The translations under genes and the position numbers were made by a program. A DNA stretch of 64,000 bases. Origin: Timema cristinae. Taxonomy: Eukaryota; Arthropoda; Insecta; Phasmatodea; Timematidae. Under the pieces are notes generated by a model. That model worked only from the letters and a program-made list of their open reading frames with translations, ran no database searches and had not been told where the DNA came from. Positions 12,132-22,423 of this stretch are shown piece after piece (position 1 is the stretch's first letter; each line of letters opens with the position of its first letter). The stretch lies in assembly GCA_039000515.1 (NCBI GenBank), contig JBCFYV010002255.1, positions 20,115,921 to 20,179,920 on the forward strand, read 5' to 3'.

Positions 12132-12205
12132 TGCAGTGCACCTTCCTATTCGTTCGGGTTATACGAATATGTACTTATTACTATAATGTGTTAGGGATGC
12201 GGATT
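12132..12205 (-). repeat. SINE-B tail fragment
   Basis: CGTTCGGGTTATACG, TACTTATTACTATAATG and TTAGGGATGCGG are the inverted tail and body of SINE-B. The rest is missing. Confidence 0.6.
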
Positions 12206-13186
12206 TGTTCCAAATTGTTGCCAGGGTGTGGATAATTAGGCTTATGTCAGATTTAACGTGCAGTCTTGAAGTTTTCAGATCGTTCTAAACATTTAAAAAT
12301 AATAGAGCATGTTACAGTGGAGTCACTAATGATAGTATATTCAAAGTAAGTATCTTCATCCGTTCGAAGGTAGATTCTCCAATCATTCGATTCAGATCTC
12401 ATTTCCTTTAATAAATTGATGTACGAATAAACGGTCTAGTTTTTAATAACTACTGTTCACACTATTACTTATTTTAACTTTTTTTTTTACGATGTTTCAT
12501 CTTCTTATTTTACAAATTACGTAACGAATTGAAAATAAATAAAACTTTTCTTTACTCAACACTGACATTTCATCCACGGGGATTGCAAGGAGAATAACGT
12601 GCTGTCTCTTACACGCTCTGTATTAACAGCACAGTCATAATTTGCGCAAGCATTTTTTCCCCAGCAGATCTCCAAATAGGAAGGCCGAACTTTAGTACTA
12701 CGCAAACCATGGTTTTCGAAAACTAAAGAGGCCCAAAACACTCCGTCTTTACGGTGCAAACCAATTTGTGCAGGCAATTCTACTTGGATAGCAAGCGGGT
12801 AGGGAGGGAAGCCATTAGACTTCTACTGGCACCACATAATTATCATCATTATCATCTAGTAATCTCACCGAGCCAAAGTAGCCACTCCTACATGATGCCC
12901 AAATCTCGGAAGACAGTTACATATCCAGCACTGCCAATAGGAAGACCAGGAATATCTAACCGACAAACCTATTGCATACGCTAAATATAAATGTGTATAA
13001 ACTATTATTTTTGGACTTGATATGGTTCCTTATTTCCGTGAAGTTGCAAGCTCCAGGGTTGGGGTTATGTATATAGAGGGTGTTCGGAAACACATAGCTT
13101 GTTTGAAACCAAAAGTAATACAAAATCCCCTTACATTTATATCCGGAAAAATATACTAATACCATTAAATTGTGTTCAATGTTTCA

Positions 13187-13489
13187 GCGTACAGCAACGG
13201 GAGAGCAAAGTTGTACAAGCATGCTTGCACAACAGAATGTATAGGGGTTAGGCGCGTGGCACTGCACATGTAATAATGGCAAACACTTTCTGTGGTGAAG
13301 TACAGTTAATGATGGCCCTTCGAACTTATTCGCATTTCTAGATGAACTGGTGTGTTGGTTACTATTAACTGTGGTATGTTGTGCTGCCGTGCTCCAAGAG
13401 GTCGAGATGTGTAGTGCCACGCGCCTAACTTCTATGCAACCTGTTGTACACGCATACTTGAACAGCTTTGCTTTCCCGGCGCTGTACGC
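13187..13489. mobile_element. MITE with about 85 bp terminal inverted repeats
   Basis: The left end GCGTACAGCAACGGGAGAGC and the inverted right end GCGTACAGCGCCGGGAAAGC match. The match continues for about 85 bp (AAGTTGTACAAGCATGC against AAGCTGTTCAAGTATGC; TTAGGCGCGTGGCACT on both). No transposase and no clear target duplication are visible. The 141-codon minus-strand frame here is a by-product. Confidence 0.8.
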
Positions 13490-14467
13490 CAAAACCAAGC
13501 TACAGGGTTTCTCAAGTTTCGGAGCCAAATAGAGTTGAAATAGCGTGGCCGAAACGTTAGGTACTAAGTGTGAAGGGGGGAGGGGGGGGGGACGACACAC
13601 CAGGCACAATCATCCTCCGTTAACAATATTGGTTAGAGGAATTTTGTTTCCCGGTCATTTCGCCTGAAGCTTCTTCTGGTAATGACGTCATCTGATTTTC
13701 TAATGGATTTTAGTTTGTTCTGATGGAGTTTCACGTCTAAATAAGAGACTGATTAGACGTTGAACAAAGTCTTAGATTTTCTTAGCTTTAGGCGTATAAG
13801 TGAGATTAGTCTTAGTACGTACTTGAAAACATTGTTTCAAACTTGGTTCGGAAAGCTGTTTCTCGATGTTTCTAAAATGTTTCTTGTTGCTCTCAAACAT
13901 AAAAAAACATTTTGCAAACATGGGTCAAAAAGCTACTCACATTGTTTAAAAAAGTTAAACAAACACCGTTTCGCGTCCAGAGTTCAACAAATATTGTTTT
14001 GCCGATTTTTTTTTTTTAAGATCTTGAATAATTCCTATGCTCTCTACGAAACCTCACACGAAGGGACTTCACTATTTTTTTTTTCAATTTCATTAGCATC
14101 AACTGATAACTTTTCATCTATTACATTTAAAACATCCAATTTTTTACACGTTTTTAAAATTTATTATTCAGATATCACATAACGTTGGTATAAAATATGT
14201 CTACGGTTTCAAGAGTTTTTTTTTCAGTTATTCACGATATGACCAACGGAACGGAACAATCAGGAAGTGACGTGCGCTTTTTGAACAGCAGATTCAGACT
14301 GGCCCACGTCGCTTTCTGTCGAAAATGTTTGCAAACACGTCTCGACACGCAAACTTTGATCCTTGTAGCCCATTTGAAATGGATGACAAGAAACACGTTT
14401 GGTTTCCTCTTTGGGAAACGTAAAGGAAATATAAAAATTTGTTTGCAAACATTTTTCAAACATCTCA

Positions 14468-14468
<1 letters not shown>

Positions 14469-14510
<42 letters not shown>
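14469..14510. repeat. A(42) homopolymer
   Basis: Uninterrupted run of 42 A. Homopolymer length is a likely assembly uncertainty. Confidence 0.95.
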
Positions 14511-14511
<1 letters not shown>

Positions 14512-14831
14512 AGTCTGCGAAAAAAAAAAAATCGGAAACGAGATAATTATTAGTATATGTTGCCAAACAAAGTTTTCGGAAAATTATTCCACGTGCGTAC
14601 TTGGATTTAGATAGTCCAATTTTCAAATATGACACCTTGAAAAGTTGCTAAATATACTTTACTATATTCATGCGCTAATATGAAGCTGTAACTTTTGGTA
14701 GATAGCAATACCCATAAAATATCACTAATAATATAGTAAAATGCTATCAATGTTGAACGCATAATGTATGTAAGAATTCTCTAAATGTTCGTTTTTAACA
14801 AAACCTTAGTGTAACTTACTACAGAGCACCA

Positions 14832-14853
14832 GGGGGGGGGGGGGGGGGGGGGG
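14832..14853. repeat. G(22) homopolymer
   Basis: Uninterrupted run of 22 G. Confidence 0.95.
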
Positions 14854-15298
14854 ATACATTTGAAAGAATGTAACTATATTATACATTTGGGTTTTCATAT
14901 ATCTAAGTCAAGGCTTCCATAAAAAATTCGAAGTATGGAAACTTCGATGTATAGAAACGATATTTTCTATACATGATATTGTGTAGGCTATTGTATTTAG
15001 AAATATTTCCTAGTTAATACACTCATTATAAGTGAATATGAATCATATTATGTACAAGTTATGCTCATAAAAATATTTAAAACCAAACAAGTAAAAAGAG
15101 CGTTGATACATAGGTAACTAAAAAAACATGTACAGTCATATTAAATTGGATTTACATTTGTGTAAAAGAATTTATAATGTTTTGCTGCACAGTAAATTTC
15201 GATAAAGATTCATCACTTATTAAGTCCGTGAAATACATCGTCAGGAAAATTTTATTTTCTTAGAAGGCTTTGGGGGCAAAACCACGTCCGTGAAGTTG

Positions 15299-15635
15299 CC
15301 CCCCCCCCCCCCCCCAACTTTCAAAAATTCAAGTTTTTATGATCGCAATTGTTTGTTCCGGGTTGTTCTGCCAAATGTTTCGTTAGTTCCGCATTAGCTC
15401 TTGCACAAATGGGACGTGAGTTTGTGGCGCTTTGTTAACTCGTGAGGGGCCAACATCACGGTAACCCCCCAGCCTTTAAAAATTCAAGTTTTTATGATTG
15501 CAATAGTTTATCCTGGACTGTTCCGCAAACATTTTAGTTTGTTCCGTTTTGATAGGCCGACAAATGATATGTTTACATTGGGGGGGGGGGGGGGGTAGCC
15601 CCCCACTTGTAAAAATTCAAGTTTTTAGACGACCC
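15299..15635 (+). repeat. Degenerate tandem repeat with G/C runs
   Basis: The word ATTCAAGTTTTTA occurs at 15327, 15482 and 15614. Each is preceded by a C-rich run (C17 at 15299; AACCCCCCAGCC; AGCCCCCCAC). The first two are followed by ATGATYGCAATWGTTT and by GTTCCG words. This is about 2.3 diverged units of 130-155 bp. A 16-G run lies at 15580-15595. Confidence 0.75.
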
Positions 15636-15639
15636 GTCA

Positions 15640-16647
15640 GCTTCGCAATAACCTTGACCAAACATTTCCTTCCTCTTGCGACATCTCTATTATATTTATT
15701 ATCACTAGTTTTTCTCATACCATCGTCATTAAGGGGGGAAAAAATCATGTTTCATCTTGAAAATAAATAAATATAAACAGTTTTTCTATATAATGTCAGG
15801 GGTGGCCTTCAAGACAAGAAAGGACCACGTTAGCTCTAGGCAGAATCCGCTGGTTAAGTATTAAATGACTTTCTAAGTGAGAACCAATTTGAGCCATACA
15901 ATTTGTTCGGGTAACTGATATGAACCTAATTTTAGTTTTAAAGAATATTGGCAATAATAGCACTGGTGTACACGTGATCTGAGGTTCGAGTCTCGGTTGG
16001 GGGCACTGGAGGGGATTTTACCTCCTTTACCCGAGCCAATGCGGGTGAAATTAATCTGGATTGCCCTTTTTATACTTGCATATTTGATGAAGCCATTTAT
16101 ACTAAACGAGTTAAACGTAATAATAGTAAAATACAATTATATCTTAAGAGTTCATTTTGGTTTATACAAATCATGTCTATATTTTGAGCTTAGCCATAGC
16201 TATGAAATACAAATTGATATTTAAGTAACTAAATAACTATGCCTATTTGTTAGTACTGAAAGTATAATATTAAAGCTTTATAGATGTTAAAAAACACCTT
16301 TTTACCCTCGAATAATCTATAACTCAATTTAGCCAAATTGCAAAAATTTAAATATATTATGATTATGTCACTGGCCTAATTATAAGTCCCGTTTTATATA
16401 AGTTTATAATTAAATACGTTTATTCGTTTTGTAATGAAATTTCGGAATCAAACATTCAATAATGAGGTTTTATTCAACTTTTTTTTTTTAAATAATCAAT
16501 GTATCTATCTATGGCTTCAAACAGAATTAATTTAAGCTTGTTTTAACATTATTTAAAGTCCAATCTATTCGAGGTATATTTTAATACAACACGTTAAAAA
16601 CAACCTTAATTTATGTATATACATAAAAATTTAACAGAATATCTGTT
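15640..16647. other. Gene-free stretch with a SINE scrap
   Basis: No gene recognised. A box B-like GAGGTTCGAGTCTCGG near 15981-15996, followed by TTGGGGGCACTGGAGGGG, looks like a SINE-B head remnant. The rest is AT-rich. Confidence 0.45.
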
Positions 16648-16893
16648 TATCTTTATTTAAGGTATTTAACGCGTACTTTCATAGCCGATTTAATATATCA
16701 GTACACGATTTATAAACTAACATAATCTAAAAACAGACCTGACACCCAGACCTCCAAACATTAATTCATCACTGTGAAAGGGGAAACCTAAATTTTACCA
16801 ATGGTAAATATTTCGGCCATGTCGGGAATCGAGCCTGAAGTCCTTTACTCACTAGGCAGTCAAGTCACATGCTACCAGATGAGCTATGGTGTT
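16648..16893 (-). repeat. SINE-C copy 4, near full length
   Basis: Read inverted, the head gives TAGCTCATCTGGTAGCATG (box A-like) and GGCTCGATTCCCGACATGG (box B-like), followed by TTTCCCCTTTCACAGTGATG. The tail ends near AATATATCAGTACACGATTT. Confidence 0.8.
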
Positions 16894-17501
16894 GGACAAT
16901 CAACAATATGAAAATGAAAATACACGACGAGAATTTCATTTCATGCAATCAGCCTGAGAATATTTACCGCCAGGGAGCAACACCATAATCCAAAGGGTAG
17001 ATTCACTTACAAGGTGCCATCTCCTATGGAAATTGAGACAAAAACCCATCGGGACATTGCCCCTAGCAAATGTAGTTAATTAAATTAATAGCTGCCATGT
17101 TTTGTATTGATTAAATCCCCAGGGAGGCAACGTTGGACTAACGTGCAACAACTACATATATCCGAATATATTTTCCACGCGTTTTATCAGCTATTCAAAA
17201 GAGAAGTGATTTTTTTAAAGAGGTAATCTAAGTAAGATTCAAAGTAAACAAAATATTTATTTTGTTTGTAAAACCATGTTAATATTGTTAAAGTCTTAGA
17301 CAAAAAATCCAAGTCAATTGTAAAAAGGTGGGCATGATGAAATATATATCCTATTGCCAATAATAATATAATTAATAATAATTGCTTATTTAATATTATA
17401 GAACCAAAACTAATTACAAGTGTGAATTTCAGATGTTGCACTGTTAAAAGTCAAATAGTTGTCAACTCCTCGTTATGTATGGTCCTATTTTCATAAGAAA
17501 C

Positions 17502-17754
17502 ACCCGCCTCGTGGCGTAGTTGGCTAACGCGCTTGTCGTGTTAAGCTCGACTGCTGAGAACGGGGAGATCGAGGTTCGAATCTCGGTTTCGGGTGAACTG
17601 GGGGTATTTTTTCCTAAATGGTTTTCCACTCTCCCTCCACGCAAATGCGGGTTCACTTCCTCTAATTCAACCTTCCCAATTCCTAATCCATTAGCGTAAT
17701 TAGTACTTAAAGCGTATAACCCGAACTGGTAGTAAGACGCGGTGCTAAATATTA
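17502..17754 (+). repeat. SINE-B1, full length with 11 bp target duplication
   Basis: A complete young copy. Head ACCCGCCTCGTGGCGTAGTT, box B GAGGTTCGAATCTCGG, body TCCCTCCACGCAAATGCGGG, tail GTAGTAAGACGCGGTGCTAA. It is flanked by identical TCATAAGAAAC at 17491-17501 and 17755-17765, the expected mark of LINE-driven insertion. The minus-strand 98-codon frame over it is a by-product. Confidence 0.95.
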
Positions 17755-17834
17755 TCATAAGAAACCTATTTAATTATGTAGAAAAGTTACTAAATATAAG
17801 TTAATGTATTCATACGGCATGTCATCGGGTCTAC

Positions 17835-18200
17835 TATAGCTCACATTTTACTTTCTCATCAAAATAGAAAGTACTATAAACGTGAAAATTTTCAGCTTCG
17901 AGACTATGATGAATCTTTAAGTTTCATGTGAACCCTCCACTCCTACCCCCCACCCCTCCAAAAATGGAATTTTAAAGTCTGTCTGCCCCAATGTCCACCT
18001 TCTGCCCCTGTGCATAAATACCAAAAGATTTGATGAATTTTATTTAAACTTGATATTTATATATTATATGGGTATTTAATTATGAGTGATTTTTGAAAAT
18101 TCAAAATTTTTAGAAAATAGCTTTAACGATTTTGTTTAAAATGTTTATCCGTGAAGTGTTTGAAATGAAAAATAAAAAAAATGTAAATTCGTTTTTCGGG
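17835..18200 (+). mobile_element. Pearl/Helentron-like composite element (partial)
   Basis: A unique flank (TTTTACTTTCTCATC, TATGATGAATCTTTAAGTTT, GTCTGTCTGCCCC, AAACTTGATATTTATA) runs into a stretch (TTTTTGAAAATTCAAAATTT, TTTAACGATTTTGTTTAAAA). That stretch matches the inverted repeat unit of the array at 46.7-47.2 kb. A unique flank joined to units of about 148 bp is the pearl/HINE layout, but I cannot confirm the termini. Confidence 0.5.
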
Positions 18201-18834
18201 GGAAAATTAGTTTACAAGTATTAATATTTAAAATAAGTATATACGAAGAGTGTTTATTTCAGAGGAAATCTAACTTAAAGGTTGTTAAGTGAAAACCTAT
18301 TTTGAAAATTTTGTTTCAAACTGAATAAGACATTTTTATGATTGTGTTGTACCATTTATTATTTATTGATATTTATAAAATCTATTTTTGTCAATACATA
18401 CTTATGTATACTACCCTTACTATGATAGGAAGGAATGAATGTTAGGGTTTTTTCTCCTGCGAAAATTCTACTATTTAGTAGAATTCAGACCGAAAAAAAG
18501 ACCTTTCATACCACCCTTACTACTATAAACAGGGTATTAATTCCTATGTACATAGGAAGAAACATATTTGATACCTATAAAAGTTACTAGATCGACTTTC
18601 ATGTACAGTACTGTATGTATATGTCAAGTGACGTGATATACAGCTGTCACTTTTGATAAATATTTGTCAGTAGCTATAAAATAAAGTAAAATTATATCAG
18701 TTTTGACCGTAAAAAAAGTTTGTGTATTTTAAAAGTATCTTCATATCAAAATATAATATAGTTTTATGTTTAACAAAAAGGTTATTAAGGAGTTATTATA
18801 AAGGGCGAGGGGTGTGAGAGGGTGGGAGGAGGAA

Positions 18835-18992
18835 TTAAGAAGGTCGCTAAGAGAAAATGTGCCCTCGATATATTGAAGAAAAGGTGTAAAACCATTCTGT
18901 CAACTGGCCGGGGTTCGAACACTAGCTTTCCCGCCTAGCACGACCAAGTACAATATTCATCCAACGCTTTTAATAAATCGGCCACCACAATG
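18835..18992 (-). repeat. SINE-B2, diverged
   Basis: Inverted box B (CCGGGGTTCGAACACTAG) and head (AAATCGGCCACCACAATGG) at the right. The body is strongly diverged. Confidence 0.5.
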
Positions 18993-19515
18993 GAAAATAA
19001 TTGTTACCTATACGTAATATTAGTATTATTAATAACTTCGTTTGAAAGTATGACGTATTTTTAATTTTGCAGTCCATGTATAACTTTTACAACGTAACGT
19101 TTAGTGCAAAGTATAAACTTGTTCGACCCGCTCTTCGTTTTACACATATACACTAGCGTTACCTCAAAATAATTTAAAACTACATATAGTAAAAATAGTA
19201 ATAAAAACAGACCAGCCAACATATTGTATGCATGCAAGTTTTCATTATGTCAGTATCGTCGTATTAATTAAATTGTTAGGGGGAAAAAAATGTATCGGAC
19301 ACGTGAATACATTTTACATTATTAAATTTTTAAAACTCGTGACACAACCTTATAATGAAAACAAGATCAAGTAGATAAAAATTAATTTCCTTAAATATAC
19401 ATATATATAAAATATATATCACATATACAGTAAAAACAAATTGTCCCAACGTAAGTCATATACGGCTGAACTCAACCTGATTATGTTAAATAATTTTTAG
19501 TTTCAGAAAAAGTTT
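18993..19515. other. AT-rich stretch, nothing recognised
   Basis: No open frame, tRNA-like box or repeat family member is apparent. Confidence 0.5.
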
Positions 19516-19526
19516 GAACGATACTG

Positions 19527-19841
19527 AACACCTCTGTGGTGTAGTGGTCAGAATTCCTGGCTACAGAACCAGAGGTCCTGGGTTCGATCCCCGGCGCTTT
19601 TAGGTTTAGGTTTTAGGTTAGAAACGAGGTCAACTCAGCTTCGTGAAGACAAATGAGGGTCTACTAGAATAAAAAAAAAGTAGCGGCTGAGGTCTAGAAA
19701 GCTAAGATTAACGACCGAAGTGTTCATTGTGATTTAACATTACACACTCCATCCAGATAAATTTGAATTATCTTCACCAACAGTAGGCGGCCACTCTATC
19801 GAGCCTGCTTGCGGGATGACGTCATGGAGTGTTTTTTTTTG
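19527..19841 (+). repeat. SINE-D, full length with 11 bp target duplication
   Basis: The tRNA-like head has box A-like GTGGTGTAGTGGTCAG and box B GGGTTCGATCCCCGG. The 5' and 3' acceptor strands do not pair, so it is not a working tRNA gene. A body of about 240 bp ends in a T run. Identical GAACGATACTG flanks it at 19516-19526 and 19842-19852. Confidence 0.85.
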
Positions 19842-20049
19842 GAACGATACTGGACTTTAAGCGAGTTTCAGCATATGATCTTTGTTTTAGCATTTAAAAA
19901 GATTATCTTTTCCGTTCCGCGCTTCAAGATCCATCCAGACTAATACCATACTTACATTAATGAGGTAGAGATGAAGAAGGTAGTTTGGAGGAAATGTACT
20001 TAAATTTGAGAGGTGGGATATTATATAAAACTATCTTAAAAAAAAACCT

Positions 20050-20282
20050 CAGTTTACAGGCCAATAGTTTCGTGTTGTGCTAGACTGCCTAGAACAGGGA
20101 GATCGAGGATCAAATCTCACTCGGGTGAACGAGGGGCGGTTCTTCCTAAACGGTTTACCACTCTCCCTCCACACAAATGCGTTTCACTTCTTTTATATTT
20201 AACCTTCCCAATTTCTAACCCATTAGCGTAACTAGTACTTAAGAGTATAACACGAACGTATATTAAGACGCGGTGCTAAGTA
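20050..20282 (+). repeat. SINE-B1, 5' eroded
   Basis: TAGTTTCGTGTTGTGCTAGA, box B-like GATCGAGGATCAAATCTC, CCACTCTCCCTCCACACAAA and the tail AAGACGCGGTGCTAA are all present. Confidence 0.8.
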
Positions 20283-20285
20283 TTA

Positions 20286-20811
20286 TTATTTACAGACCCG
20301 TTCCTTCGTCACCGGGAAAAACAGACCAGACGAGGGTGTCGTCTTAACCCACGTGAATACCGATGAGTGTTAGAGTATTATACATTGTATTTTAAACGGA
20401 CACTTCAGAGCGGATTGATACTGTGAATATATAACATTGATAAGGATCAAGTGGGAAAGTGACCACAAAGAAGCGCCCCATATTAACTTTGGTGTTAAAA
20501 CGAAACAGTAAATAAATATATATATATATTCCTTATAAGGACATTTATTAATATATATAAACTAAGAGTTTACGACTCATGGCATGGCGTGTCATTTTGT
20601 TTCAATATTAAAGTTTACTAAACAAAATTTCTACAAGATAAAATAACTCGAAACATTTCTAATTTAAAATAAAAATAACGTCAAAAACAGACTTCTACAG
20701 ACATTAATTCAAAGTTTAGCAAAAATTTTTTGTTTGTTTGGTCCAGGGGTGTTCTGGAGGTAGTCATATAAAGTATATTTTAATTAAAAATCAATTTCAT
20801 ATACGTAAATA
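20286..20811. other. Gene-free stretch
   Basis: No gene recognised. Holds a short TA tract near 20516-20530 and unassigned AT-rich DNA. Confidence 0.5.
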
Positions 20812-20965
20812 AGATACAAACTAAAAAATTCCACATTACTTTGTAGACTAATCAAAACTACTTTATTCATTTTGAAACGTGTGTACGTTATATAACACGT
20901 TTCAAAATTAATAAAGTAGTTTTGATTAGTCTACAAAGTAATGTGGAATTTTTTAGTTTGTATCT
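20812..20965. mobile_element. 154 bp palindromic MITE-like hairpin
   Basis: Two 70 bp arms (20812-20881 and 20896-20965) are reverse complements with one visible mismatch (TTCATTTTG against TTAATTTTG), around a 14 bp centre. The outer ends are AGATACAAACTAAAAAATTC and its complement. Such close arm identity implies recent origin or conversion between the arms. Confidence 0.9.
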
Positions 20966-20976
20966 ATATACATATA

Positions 20977-21010
<34 letters not shown>

Positions 21011-21069
21011 CCAATACATTATTGAAACGTGTATTTATACACACACATACACGCGCGCACAGAACACGT

Positions 21070-21308
21070 TTAACTATCCGGTCGGGCTATAAGATGCTTA
21101 TGTACTAATTACGCTAATGGTTTTAGGGATTAGGGAGATTATATTTATAGGAAGTGTATCCACAGTTGTGTGGAGGGAGAGTGGAACACCATTTTGGGAA
21201 AACCACCCACAGTACACCCAACCAAGATTCAAACCCCGATCTCCCCGTCATCGGCAGTTTGTCTATTGCGAGAGTAGCGCGTTAGATCATGCGGCCACAG
21301 AGGCGGGA
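21070..21308 (-). repeat. SINE-B2, nearly full length
   Basis: The tail at the left lacks its last bases (CGGTCGGGCTATAAG). The body TGTGTGGAGGGAGAGTGGAA and the inverted head ATCATGCGGCCACAGAGGCG at the right are clear. Confidence 0.85.
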
Positions 21309-21327
21309 ATGATTTATTATTATTATT

Positions 21328-21605
21328 AGCATCGCATCTTACTACCCGTTCGGTTTATACGCACTTACGCTATTGTGTAATGGTAGGGTGTGAGATGAAA
21401 TAGAGGACCTACAGTTTAACGTGGAATCCGAACCACGGTGGAGGCCTGGCATTTCCTACATTCACAAAATTGTGATTAATACACGTCTTGTCAGAGGCGA
21501 AGGAAGGGTTTGGCAATTAGATAAATCTGTGCCGGAACCGAGGATTGAACCCCGGACTACCCAGCACAGAATTCCGACACCTTACCCTTAGACCACCAGG
21601 TCACC
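21328..21605 (-). repeat. SINE-A copy 3, full length
   Basis: A (TTA)n tract precedes the tail AGCATCGCATCTTACTACCC. Then comes the central block (TAACGTGGAATCCGAACCAC). The tRNA-like head at the right, read inverted, has box A-like TGGTCTAAGGG and box B GGGGTTCAATCCTCGG. About 278 bp. Confidence 0.9.
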
Positions 21606-22182
21606 CAATTTTTATTTATTATAAATTTTCAGTTGTTCATAGGTTCAGAGTAATAATTGTTGTGAGTATTGATTCCCTTGCCGCGGAATAGACGGCAGGT
21701 TCACATCTGATGACCGAGAGGGTGTGGCCGGAAATGCCCACAGTTGTCACTATCTTTATTCTCCCTCGACGCCTCAGAGAGAGAAGTATTGTGATCATCA
21801 AAATAAATTAGGCCTGAGATTTTGATCAATGTCAACGTTTTATGACACCGTAGTATTAATTTTAGTTTATTTTCAAGTTACAAAAAAAATCTAGGTTTTC
21901 CCCGGATCACCAGCCTGTTTTCCAGGTGCATGGCATACCCTGAGAAGAATCTTTGATACAAATACACAACAGGTTAAAACCCCTAAAGTGAATATCCTCT
22001 CTGCGGGAACTGTATGACTACTATCAGGAAACAACGTTTTCTTGATTTAGTGTGATCAATCTTTTCATAAATATAAGACAAATTTTGCCACGCTGGTTCA
22101 TCGATATTACTAGTAGCTTCTTCTTACCCCGGCGCATCATTTTTCTGACATAACAGAAAGCAAGGAAATATGGCTAAAGTTA
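21606..22182. other. Gene-free stretch
   Basis: No gene recognised; no clear repeat family. Confidence 0.45.
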
Positions 22183-22423
22183 TACCGCGATTTAAACTGC
22201 TTTAGGATGCGCGTGGTGGGTAGGCTAGGGAGCGTAGTTGCCAAATAGTGGGAGTGTGCGCGTAACTACTATGCAAGCATACTCAGTGACTGTAAAGGAA
22301 TCTGGCAACGTGTATCGGTTGCTATGACAATCGTCTTTCATGAATTGGTCGAACATGTGAAGAGCCTCTAATCCTCATACCGGTTGCGATGACCACAATC
22401 CTAAAACCGTTTAAAACGCAGTA
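22183..22423. mobile_element. MITE-E copy 1
   Basis: The left end TACCGCGATTTAAACTGCTT and the inverted right end TACTGCGTTTTAAACGGTTT match over about 25 bp. TA lies on both sides, suiting a TA duplication. The interior shares GGTAGGCTAGGGAGCGTAGT and GTTGCTATGACAA with the copy at 53.1 kb. Confidence 0.8.

Larger units (their letters stand above)
11239..13186. other. Gene-free stretch
   Basis: No gene recognised. Short frames at 11162-11467 and 11654-11911 have no known motif; the first begins inside the palindrome. It holds a TA microsatellite (12072-12131) and a SINE tail fragment (12132-12205). Confidence 0.55.
13490..15290. other. Gene-free stretch
   Basis: No gene recognised. A 140-codon frame (13760-14182) is AT-driven, with F- and K-rich low-complexity runs and no motif. 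It holds two perfect TGTTTGCAAACA palindromes (14326-14337, 14440-14451), a 42-A run and a 22-G run. Confidence 0.55.

Noticed and set aside
13184..13609. 141-codon minus-strand frame
   Set aside because: It lies across the two arms of an inverted-repeat MITE and extends into a G run; the frame is a by-product of the palindrome.
13760..14182. 140-codon plus-strand open frame
   Set aside because: Rich in F, S and K runs set by T and A tracts, no motif, near homopolymers and repeated TTTGCAAAC words; composition is that of AT-rich non-coding DNA.
19531..19600. Functional tRNA gene
   Set aside because: Boxes A and B are good, but acceptor strands do not pair and a long body with its own target duplication follows; it is a SINE head.
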